Positions 1 to 40,600 of a stretch of 64,000 nucleotides of DNA are shown in pieces. The notes under the pieces were generated by a model. That model did not search any database and was not told the DNA's origin. It worked only from the letters and a program-made list of their open reading frames with translations. The stretch comes from Paragordius varius (Eukaryota; Nematomorpha), in assembly GCA_964247055.1 (NCBI GenBank), contig OZ176058.1, positions 558,001 through 622,000 of the forward strand, given 5' to 3'. The position numbers and the translations under genes were made by a program. How positions within the stretch are numbered: position 1 is the first letter of the stretch; the number at the start of each line of letters is the position of its first letter.

Positions 1-45
1 CATTTCCTAGATTTTGTGGTCTTATTTTGAAGCTAATATTTATAT

Positions 46-333
46 TACAGTAAAATCTGAAATTATACAGACAAAATGTATAAATATAAAGATAAAAATT
101 TTTTCTAAAAGACAACCATAATTTTTTAAAATTATAATATTTCCTATATAAAATATTTACCTCTCACTGTAAAGTATATAATTGATGGGGTATCCTAAAC
201 TGTATTTGTTATATTTTAATTTAAAAAAATCATTTATATTGAAAATAATCAAGATTTAAAAAGTATGGTTGTTTTTTGAGAAAATGTCTTTATATTTTTA
301 CATCATGTCCGTATAATTACAATTTTTGCTGTA
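46..333. mobile_element. Family A MITE (Tc1/mariner-type)
   Basis: Prototype layout: TA-flanked ends beginning TACAGTAAAA and ~80-base inverted repeats containing ATACGGACAAAACGTAAAAA, AAAGACAAATATTTTTT and AAGACAACCATACTTTTTA, around a ~100-base core with ATTGATTGTGTTA. CAGT termini next to TA are typical of Tc1/mariner derivatives. This copy ends TTTTTGCTGTA. No coding capacity. Confidence 0.85.
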
Positions 334-982
334 AATTTGGGTTTTGACTGATCAAAATGTTTTAAAAAGGGTAATTTTCTTAAAATGCATTTTCACAGTC
401 AAAGGTCGTCAATTAATACCGCTAATGCACTTATAAAGTAAGAATCATCCTAATTGACCTATCGATTCGGTTTATAGTGTGCAAAAATATTTTAATATCA
501 ATCAAATATTTTTACTTCACAATTTTTATTTATCATCCATCATTTATCTTTCAATACTCTAAATTTTATGCAAATTTATACAATTACAACCCTGATAGTC
601 AATTAAATAAAATTTTATAAAATAATTAATAAAATTTTTTATATTATCTCATAAAATCTTAAATATACCCTTATACCTATATGAAAGATTAAAATTTTAG
701 AGGTGCAATAAAAATAAAATTATTATCTCAAAACCAATTAACATGCGTTTATTATTAGTTGCAGGAGATATATTTAGATTAAAATTATACTTAACTTAAT
801 CAATTTTTTTTAAAACAATAGTCCTTATTATATAAATATAACAGAATGATCGTTTTTTCGAAATGAAAATTAAGAGTTAATAACATTCAATTATATAATC
901 TTAAATTGTACTTTTTTAGTAATGTTGATAAAAAATCAAAGTCAAAGGCTCTTTTAGAAAAAAAAAATTTTTATAAGTGGCG

Positions 983-1013
<31 letters not shown>

Positions 1014-1250
1014 TTTGATAAAAAAACTAATTTCCCAATCAAAAATAAATCCACGGAAATTTTACATTGAAATGGTCATATTTGTAAATGTTTCAGGGTT
1101 CCTGTCGAGCAATAAATACAAAATTGATTGCAGATCTAAGTTTTTTAACATTGATTATACGGAATAAAACAAAAATGTTTAGGGAAAAAAATGTTAAAAG
1201 ATGTGTAACATCTTATGTATTGTGTGAATATGAAAGGTAGGTTAAAAACT

Positions 1251-1493
1251 TGCAGTAAAAATTAAAATTAAACGGACAAAACCTAAAAATATAAGGGAAA
1301 CACCATAAATTAATGTTTATTTTTTAAAAAAATGATTGTTTTCAATTGCAAAATATGAAAGCGAGAAATAAATTGGTAAACAATTAATTATATTTAAAAT
1401 TGTTATAAATGATTTTTATAGGATTTAACGTTTAACAAAGTAGGGTTGTTTTTTGAAAAAATTGCCTTCTGTATAATTTTAATTTTTACTGTA
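1251..1493. mobile_element. Family A MITE, diverged
   Basis: Ends GCAGTAAAAATTAAAATTAA and TTTTAATTTTTACTGTA; the inner parts of the inverted repeats are partly lost. Confidence 0.75.
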
Positions 1494-1629
1494 TTATAAG
1501 ATTAACAAATACACAAAAAACAAAAGAATATTTAAATGAAAAAAAATGATTAGTACATGGTTAAAAAATATGTTAAATTTGTAAGTAGATACAACAGAAA
1601 GGATTCATCAAGGGTAGTATATGGTGTAT

Positions 1630-1796
1630 TTACAGTAGCGTATGGTGTAAAACAATAAATTAATCCATAAAAAATAAAAAATATTTTTTTTAAATATGGA
1701 TATGTCTATATAACAACTAGGGTGGTTTTTTTAAAAAAAGCATTTTTTTCTTCTTTTATGAACTAATCTTGTTTTAAGCCATACGCCACTGTATTA
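1630..1796. mobile_element. Family E MITE (CAGTRGCGTATGG ends)
   Basis: Inverted ends TACAGTAGCGTATGGTG and AAGCCATACGCCACTGTA around ~130 bases. The same terminus is seen at ~19637 (CCATACGCTACTGTG). Confidence 0.65.
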
Positions 1797-1854
1797 CACA
1801 TTTTTTTAAACCATGTGCTAATCAATTTTTTTTCATTCATAAAAATCTTTAATA

Positions 1855-2135
1855 TACAGTAAAAACGACAAAATGTAAAAATGTAAAGACAAATATTTTT
1901 TTTCTAACAGAAAACCATACTTTTTTAATCTTGATATATTTCAACATAACTCATTGTTTTAAATGGCAAAGTATCAAATAAAGATATATAATACTAACAC
2001 AATCAATTCTATATTTTATAGTTGTAACTAAGTAGCTTATATGGGTTTAAAAAAGTAAGGTTGCCTTTTAAAAAGAAGATTTTATATTTATATTTTTATG
2101 TTTTGTCCGTCCGTATAATTTCAATTTTTACTGTA
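1855..2135. mobile_element. Family A MITE
   Basis: Both ends present (TACAGTAAAAACGACAAA; CCGTATAATTTCAATTTT then TACTGTA). It ends 60 bases before junctophilin exon 1 in the window. Confidence 0.85.
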
Positions 2136-2195
2136 TCTAGTTTTTACGTGTTTTTTAGCCTATTTTAATCTTTAATTATGACTTATTATTTAAAG

Positions 2196-32843
<30,648 letters not shown>

Positions 32844-33360
32844 TATTCTATTTTTTTTGTTATTTTTTTTTCTTTACAGTATAACTGAGGTTTTTCACAT
32901 TTATTTAATCGACAATCAATTTATTTTAAAACAATTTAAACAAACCATAATTTATATGTAAACTTCCACACGTCTTCCAAAATTTATTCAAGTGCAATTA
33001 TTATTTAAAAAAAATAACCTAAAAACTTTTTAATTCATACGTGCAATAATATTTTTATTTTTTTTATAGAATTAAAATATAAATTTACCATATATATACC
33101 TGCAGTGGCCCCTTTTAAACTTTATAAAGACGATTATACTAATACTCTCCATGTGATATAATGTAATTTAATTATTGTGCGTGCCTTTATATATCTTTTT
33201 ACTTTTAATATAAATAAATCAATATATATTAATATTTAAATCGACATATAATAAATAGATGGCGTAAATACTTTTAGATGAATATAGTTTTAATATTTAA
33301 CTGTAATAATTTTATGAGCAATTCTAATATTTACTATTTCCAAATCATGTTTACTCATTA

Positions 33361-33551
33361 TTAATAAACATACATATAATTTAATTTAAAATTGATAAAT
33401 AGATGGCGTTTATTTATAAAAAATATATTCATGATATACATGCTCTTAGCTAAAATTGGGGTCATTAACGACCCCACGCCTTTTAAATTTGCAATGAGAT
33501 CTTCGTGATCATTATACGATTTTAACTTCAAAAATATTCTTAAACACTTCA
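33361..33551 (-). CDS. Possible isolated minus-strand exon
   Basis: Open frame with coding-like residues (SYNDHEDLIANLKGVGSLMT, then PILAKSMYIMNIF) after a usable acceptor TTTGAAG, ending in a stop. It lies between the 3' ends of two genes, downstream of the apparent stop at 37484. It may be an alternative last exon, part of another gene, or chance. Confidence 0.3.
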
Positions 33552-33887
33552 AATTGGTCCAAAGGTTAAAACACATCATTAGGATATTTATGTTTTAAGA
33601 TATATATTTAAAATCAATTTTTATGTATATCTTAAATAACGCATAAAGATATAATCGATCTATATTGTAATTATTAATTGAAAAATTAAGTTTAAATAAT
33701 TACATTTATATCCATATATATTTCGTTTTAAATACTTTAATTGCAAATAAAGTTATACATTTAAAAAAATATTCAAATTATAATTGATATAGATATATTA
33801 TTTTATACATATTGCAATAATTAAATCAATCTGTTAACTGCTAAAAAACTGAATTTAAAATAGATGGCACATATTCACTCGTAATTA

Positions 33888-34166
33888 AGTATTACTGAAA
33901 TTATATTGGCAATACGTAAAAAAATAAAGACAAATATTTTTCAAAAGACAACCATAGTTTTTAAAACCTTAATATTTGATATATAAAATATTTAATTACA
34001 ACTGTAAGCTAAATAATTGATTGTGGTACCTATTTACATTTCTAATATTTTGCTATTTAAAACAACCACTTATATATTAAATAATCAAGATTCAAAAAAT
34101 ATGGTTGTCTATTAGAAAAAAATATTTGTCTTTATATCTTTACGTTTTGCCCCCTTATCATTTTAG
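33888..34166. mobile_element. Family A MITE, termini worn
   Basis: AAAGACAACCATAGTTTTTA and TATGGTTGTCTATTAG arms, ending TTTACGTTTTGCCCCC. Intergenic. Confidence 0.7.
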
Positions 34167-34401
34167 TTTACGATGACTATAATAATAAAATTACCTAAAA
34201 ATATATTTATTATTATTAATGCAAAATAATAATAAAATTAATACCTCCTAAATCTACCTCAGCAAAATAATTTGGGTTCATTTATGAAGCATTTACCTAA
34301 GTCTAAATTTTTTATAAGTTTTTTTTATATATGTGACATCTTTATAAAAATATTTTTAAAAATGACATATATTTACTACTATTTAGAATGAAAATTGATA
34401 T

Positions 34402-34647
34402 TACAGTGAAAACTAAAGTTTTACGAAATTTAAAAATAAAAAGAGAATTTATTTTTAAAGACAACCATACTTTTTAACCCTTAATTTTTCTATGTATATA
34501 TAATTGATTGTGTAATTAATATACATAACAATTTTAAACATTGCAATTTAAAAAAATGAGTTTTGTTTTCAAAAATGAAGTTTAAAAAAGGGTTGTCTTT
34601 GAAAACATTTGTCTGTATGTATCCGAATAATTACAATTTTTACTGTA
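34402..34647. mobile_element. Family A MITE
   Basis: TACAGTGAAAACTAAAGTTT left, ATTACAATTTTTACTGTA right. Abuts the hAT element at 34650. Confidence 0.75.
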
Positions 34648-34649
34648 TA

Positions 34650-35445
34650 TACCAGGGGTGACCAACCCTTCTTTCCTTATTTCTCGCAGGCACTCAAGAA
34701 TATTAAATATTAAAACCGAAATAGAGACAAAACGTAAAAATATAATAACAAATGTTTTTTTCCAAAAGACATATTTAAATCATGATTTATTTCAAAAAAA
34801 CTCATTGTTTTAATTGTCAAACTGTGAAATAGAGATGTATATAACTAACACGATCAATTTTATATTTTACAATTGTAACTAAGTAACTTATATTAGGAAA
34901 ATTAAGATTTAAAAAAGTATGGCTGTCTTTATGAAAATAATATTTGTCTTAGTATTTTTACGTTTTGTCCTTATAATTTTTAATTACTGTAAAAGATATA
35001 TTGATCATTTCAACAATGCATATATATATATGTTTGTTTTTACGGATTGGATTAACTAGCACAGGCCATTTTAAAATAAATATTACGAATGAAGTAAAAA
35101 ATGTATGCGTAACTCTCCAGCATTTTAAATAAAAATTTTACAAAATCAAAGTTAAATTGATTTTCCTAAACAAATTTTTTGAATACTTCCGAATTTTGGC
35201 ATTGAACTAGCGAAAATTCTTAAATATATGATTGGTTTTACAGTCTCACTTTCAAAATCTAATCCAGCATTTTAAATATTTTACAAATCGATGGAAAAAT
35301 AATTTTCTTAAACAAATTTCTGAATAAATTTTCCGAATTTCGGCAAATAAGCGAAAATTCTTAAAATAAATAATAGGTTTTACAGTTTCACTTTCTAATA
35401 AAATATTTATTGATTTATTCATTTGTGTTAAACACCCCTGGCCTA
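34650..35445. mobile_element. Non-autonomous hAT-like element with nested MITE
   Basis: Begins CAGGGGTGACCAACCC and ends AACACCCCTGG, the inverted ends of a common hAT type. Inside are a family A MITE (34706-34991) and an internal tandem duplication (GCGAAAATTCTTAAA and TAGGTTTTACAGT-like stretches at ~35210 and ~35350). No coding capacity; the minus-strand open frame at 35252-35464 is part of it. Confidence 0.75.
34706..34991. mobile_element. Family A MITE nested in hAT
   Basis: AACCGAAATAGAGACAAAAC left, TTTGTCCTTATAATTTTTAA then TTACTGTA right; inside the element 34650-35445, so it is the younger insertion. Confidence 0.75.
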
Positions 35446-35563
35446 AAATGGTATAATTGCCCAAAAAATTTAAAGGACAGTAAAAAATATTATTCTTATG
35501 TCAAGGACTGAACACCACATAAAACGATTGAAATTTAGTTGTGTTTGACACATTGCAGATATA

Positions 35564-35851
35564 TACAGTAAAAACTGAAATCATACTATGGACTAAACGT
35601 AAAAATATAAAGACAAATATTTTTTTCTAAAAGACAACCCCATACTTTTTCAAACTTTAATTTTTTAAGCTATTAATTACAATCGTAAAATACATAATTG
35701 ATTGCGTTACTAATATACATTTCTATATTATACTTTGGAGTTTACAACAATGAGTTTTATATCAAGAATAAAAAAGTATGGTTGTCTTTTGAAAAAAATT
35801 TTTGTCTTCATATTTTTTCGTTTTGTCCGTATAATTCCAATTTTTACTGTA
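35564..35851. mobile_element. Family A MITE
   Basis: TACAGTAAAAACTGAAATCA left, GTATAATTCCAATTTTTACT then GTA right, running directly into a family C half-element. The plus open frame 35698-35901 is made of these two. Confidence 0.85.
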
Positions 35852-35948
35852 AAGCTCTTGTTTTTTCCATTCTTTACCAAATATTTATACCCCCCGTTTG
35901 ACGAATAAAAATAAATTTTTAATAAAATTAATGATACATATGACTGTA
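35852..35948. mobile_element. Family C MITE, right half
   Basis: AAGCTCTTGTTTTTTCCATT through TTAATGATACATATGACTGTA: one arm of the palindromic family, fused to the end of a family A copy. Confidence 0.7.
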
Positions 35949-36244
35949 ATTTAAAAATAAACTTTTAAAAATAATTTTGTTTAATAAAGTAATTTTTATT
36001 TCAAAATGAATTAAAATAAATTTTGTTTAAAAAAATAATTATTATTTCAAAAATTTGTGAATGCAGTCATTCACGGTCATAACCGCTTACCATTTAAAAC
36101 GATAAAATTTAATGCAGAGTTTTTATAAAATCTTTTACCTAAAAATTAAAATATTGTTTTTTATCTTAAATTCAAATTTAATTATATGGAAATTAAATTT
36201 TATTTTTTAATTTTACATTACTAGATACTACTGTAAAAATAAAT

Positions 36245-36490
36245 ACACCATCTAATTTACATTTAAATCTATAATAAGTACAGTAAAAAATGTAAAAATT
36301 AAAATTATACGGACAAAATGGGAAAATATAAGGAAAACAATTATTTTGCAAAGACCGCTATACTTTTTGAATTATAATTTCAAATTTAATTATATGGAAA
36401 TTAAAATTTAATAAATTTGTATTTTTTTAACACTTTTATTAGAATTTAATACACCAACTTATTTACATTTAAATCTATAACTCAGTAAAT
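36245..36490 (+). repeat. Two tandem ~215-base units
   Basis: ATTTACATTTAAATCTATAA occurs at ~36256 and ~36462, preceded by ACACCATCTAA/ACACCAACTT. Part of the first unit overlaps a family A half-element. Intergenic. Confidence 0.55.
36279..36375. mobile_element. Family A MITE, left half
   Basis: TACAGTAAAAAATG then AAAATTATACGGACAAAATG; no right arm follows. Confidence 0.55.
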
Positions 36491-36785
36491 TGAAATTACA
36501 CAGTAAATATGTTAATATAAAGCCAAAAATAGTTTTTTTCAAAAGTTTACTTTTTTAACTTCATTTTTCCTACATCAAATGTTTAATTAATTACAATTTC
36601 ACATGATGAAATATATTTATTAATTTATGCGACATCTCTATTCCTTATTTTTTGCAACCCGATAAATGATTGATATCAATAAAATAAAAAAATGCCATTA
36701 AGTTTGTTAAAGATTTTCAAATTGTTTTAAAATGGCTTAAAAATAAAAATTACCATTATAAAATTCAATGATCGCACAAAATTTA

Positions 36786-36880
36786 CAGTAAAATAAAAAA
36801 TTAAAATTATAACAAAAAAAATGTAAAAAAATATAAGGACAATTATTTTATCTAAAAGACAATCATACTTTCTTAAACCT
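36786..36880. mobile_element. Family A MITE, left half
   Basis: TACAGTAAAATAAAAAATTA then AAAAGACAATCATACTTTC; interrupted downstream by a family C copy. Confidence 0.55.
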
Positions 36881-36981
36881 TATTTTTTCCAAAAAAAGCT
36901 ATTTTAGTTCCGAATTTAGAGTGATAATAATATATATCTCTATATCACACTTTGCCATTTTAAACAATGAGTTAGATACAT

Positions 36982-37213
36982 TTACAGTCATGTATCCTTT
37001 ATTTTATCAAAAATTTATTTTCTTTCGTTAAATAGGTATAAATATTTGTTAATGTATAGAAAAAACAAGAGCTCTATGGTATTAACAATATCATATTCAT
37101 CAAAAAAGTATAAAAATTACCATAAATTTTTTTCATTCCTTACCATATATTTATAACCATTTAAGGAAAAAAAATAAATAAATTCTTGATAAAATTAAGG
37201 ATACATGACTGAA
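36982..37213. mobile_element. Family C palindromic MITE
   Basis: ACAGTCATGTATCCTTTATT left and TTAAGGATACATGACTG right, with AAAAACAAGAGCTCTATGGT inside. A further half copy follows at 37214-37345. Confidence 0.8.
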
Positions 37214-37345
37214 TAATTTTTATACTTTTTTGATGGATATGATATTGTTAATACCATAGAGTTCTTGTTTTTCCATCCTTTACCAAATATTTAAACCCAT
37301 TTAACGAAAAAAAAAATAAATTTTTGATAAAATAAAGGATACATT
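37214..37345. mobile_element. Family C MITE, right half
   Basis: GATATTGTTAATACCATAGA then GTTCTTGTTTTTCCATCC to AAAATAAAGGATACATTT; the left arm is replaced by the preceding full copy. Confidence 0.7.
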
Positions 37346-37483
37346 TAAAAATTTTAAGATGGTTGTTTTTCAAAAAATTTCTTTTTATTTTGCAGTTATT
37401 TCTGTATAAATTCAGTTAAATATATTTATATATAAATAATTTATTTTTATAAATATCAAACATTCTAATATTGGAGAAATATA

Positions 37484-37624
37484 TTATAAAAGTTCATTTT
37501 TTTCAAGAAATTTATGATTTTTAGTTGATTTTCTTGCCATGATTTTAGCAGCAATTCCTTCACGATCCAATCCATAGAGAAAACAGTCGTGAGAATTTTT
37601 ATGATTATTTATATTGAAAGAGTT
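37484..37624 (-). CDS. Minus-strand gene, last exon
   Basis: Acceptor TATTATCTGTTAG, phase 0, stop TAA. Encodes NSFNINNHKNSHDCFLYGLD then REGIAAKIMARKSTKNHKFL and EKNELL. No donor before the stop, so it is taken as the terminal exon. Confidence 0.68.
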   Translation of the reverse strand, partial: NSFNINNHKNSHDCFLYGLDREGIAAKIMARKSTKNHKFLEKNELL

Positions 37625-40600
37625 CTAACAGATAATAAATAATATTGATTTAGTTTAATTAAAAAATATGTTTTTATTTTCTTATAATTTTGAAATTGGT
37701 TTTTAACATTTTACTAAATGAAAAGAATTCTAACAAAATAAAAGATAAAATTGATATTTTAATTTTAAAAAATAAGTTATTTTCTAATAATTTTAAAATT
37801 ATTGGTTTTAAACATTTTACAAAAACTATTAACACTAATTAAAACAATACCTCAAAAAAAGATTACTACAGTAAAAATTAAAATTTTATGGACAAATGTA
37901 AAAATATAAGGACAAATATTTTTTTTCAAAAGACAACCCCATACTTTTATTATTTTCAATTTAAATTATTATTTTTCGAAAATGTATCAAATAGCAATGT
38001 AAATATCCATTAATTTTATATTTTACAGTGTAGGTAAATATTTATTATAAGTAATATTAATGGTTTAAAAAATATGGTTGTCTCTTAAAAAACCATTTTT
38101 GTCTTTATATTTTTAAGTTTTGTCCGTATAATTTCAGATTTTATTGTATGTTTTGTTAAAAAAAGCTTTGGTTTCGGGTTTATTAAAAAGATTAAAAATT
38201 TTGATTGTTAACATATATTATACATTTTTAGATTATTTATACAAATAAAGTTATAAAAAAGTATTTTTTTTCTTAAAAATATTTGACTTAAATTCTAAGT
38301 TTGTTAATTACAAAATTGAATTTTACCGTTATATATATATATATATATAAAAGGGCATTTTATATTGCAATTATAATTCAGCTAGAATTTACAAATATTT
38401 TATGAATTTTCGAATACTACAAGTAATCTTTGTCAAACGTAAAAAATAAAATTAAAATATAAACTAAAATTTAAATTATTATTGGCTAATAGGAATAGTA
38501 AAAAGTGAAAAAAAAATTCTCTAAGCCAATAATACTACCCCTCTCTATATCTATGCTATTTAGCAATAATTAATAATATTATAGTGATGTATACTTACTC
38601 ATACTATATATATATATATATATACCATTTACAATTCAATTTCACCCTTAAGCAATTTAAATCACCCTTAAACAATTCAAATTCACCCTCGAACAATTAA
38701 AACCTCAATAAAATATATTTTTGATAATAAAAATTACCTGTATTTTTATATATTTTTCAAAAATAAAAATTTTGTTAAATTAAAATAATACTGAAAAAAT
38801 AATAAACTATGCGCCATTAAGATATATTTCATATTAATAATGAGTTATATTATCCCGAAAACACATAATTTATTTTTAGCGTGATTTTGAAATGCTCAGG
38901 GGTGAATTTGAATTGTTCAAGGGTGAATTTGAATTGTTTAAGTGTGAAATAAAATTGTAAATGGTATATATATACAAATATAATTTACTTTTCCATTCGT
39001 TATTTCAATTTTTTCAGGCTTATTTTCATTAGGGCCCACTAAACGCGCATAATTATTTATATCGAAACTATTGTGATTTTTATTATGTATTGCATTATTT
39101 TCATAATTAAAATTTATAATTTTATTATCATTTTTAGTATTCATATTATTATTTCTAATATCCTCTTTGTTAATATTAACATTATTTTGACTGTTTTCAT
39201 CGTTTTTGTTGTTAATTATATTATCAACTTTAATAAAAGTTATAGGGGGAACCAATAATCGCATACGGTGATTAATTAATTCTTGCCTATATAAAATGAT
39301 TAATTTTAATTATATAATTTATATATAACTTGGAATTTAAAAAGAATAACATTACAATAGTATATTATCTCCATTTTATTATAAAACCCAAAACAATAAA
39401 CTACGCATTTGAAAATCTTATGTTAAAAATATATGATCTATCTTTAAAAAAATAGCAGTTTTGAGTTTTAAAATGTAATTAATTGTTATGTTTAGTGTAA
39501 AAATGATTAGTTCTGACCGTTTTATAATTAAATTTTAAAACATGTTAATCGCGTAATTAAAATCAATATCATACAATGATAAAATTTAATTATAAAAATA
39601 TTGAATTTCTAAATTTATTAACATATTTAAAATGATTATATTTATATTTTAATACCTAACAAGATAAATTTCGTTTAGTTTGAATTTTTTGGATGATAAT
39701 AGTTTATAAACTTAACCACCGCATTTTTTTGGTGTAAAACCAGTTTTTATATAATATAAGAAAATAACACTTTTTTAAAGATGTTTCATTTGTCTCAGTG
39801 TGCTTTAGTTTGAGGGCTTAAAAATCATTTTAGAGAAGTTAAATTTGCTTTTTTGTATTTACTCATCTAATTATCGCAATTTTAGCGCACAGTACGTAAA
39901 TTTGTTTAGAAAGATATTCCTCATATTTACTCAGAATCGAATAATCGCAAATTTAGCTCACATTATGTAAATTTGTTTGGAAATATAAAATATAACTATT
40001 ACAAAATCAAATATTGATTGTTTTTTTACAAAAAAAACCTTTTTAAAAAAAGCCATATTTGTGCATTTTTTGTTAATTTCTCCTTCCTCCTTAAAAAACA
40101 GGCTTGAAATTCTTAAATAAACCCAATTTTAACCATTTTTAAAAAAATTATTTGTATTATTAATAAAACTGGAAACCTTAATATGATAGATAATTTTTTC
40201 AATTCATTTTGTATATATTTGTTTGAATTATCATTATATCTGTTATAAGTTTGAGTATCGCCAACTTCCATATATTCTAATAAATGCTTTTTATCTTTCG
40301 AAACTTCGGCCTAAGAAACAAAATTACAGTAAAAAATGAAATTATACGGACAAAATGTAAAAATAAAAAGACAAATATTTTTATCTAAAAGATAACCCCA
40401 TACTTTTTAAAACCTAAATGTTTCCTATATAAACTACTTAATTGCAATTGTAAAATATAGAATTGATATTTGCATTATTTATCTCTATTTCACACTTTGT
40501 CATTTTAAAAAATGAGTTATATAATAAATGTAGTTTAAAAAGTATGGTTGTCTTTAAAAAAAATTAGTTTTTATATTTTTACGTTTTGTCCGTATAATTT

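Larger units (their letters stand above)
1..2195. other. Junctophilin intron or upstream sequence, no exon seen
   Basis: AT-rich with three family A MITEs, one family E MITE and a (TA)n tract at ~986-1010. Because the exon at 2196 needs a partial codon from upstream, this is probably intron. I found no convincing exon. Confidence 0.6.
32844..37483. other. Intergenic region between convergent genes
   Basis: Both genes end here. An AATAAA at ~33211 could serve as a junctophilin poly(A) signal. The rest is MITEs, a hAT-like element and tandem repeats. TAGATGGCG recurs at ~33256, ~33401 and (as TAGATGGCA) ~33861 in otherwise different sequence. Confidence 0.6.

Noticed and set aside
981-1010. 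(TA)n tract, and similar tracts near 6961, 38328, 46791, 50500, 53085 and 60440
   Set aside because: Ordinary microsatellites in an AT-rich genome; noted but not informative alone.
32875-32900. Strong acceptor TTTCTTTACAG after the junctophilin stop
   Set aside because: Joining it to exon 22 gives two codons then a stop and loses the conserved tail anchor.
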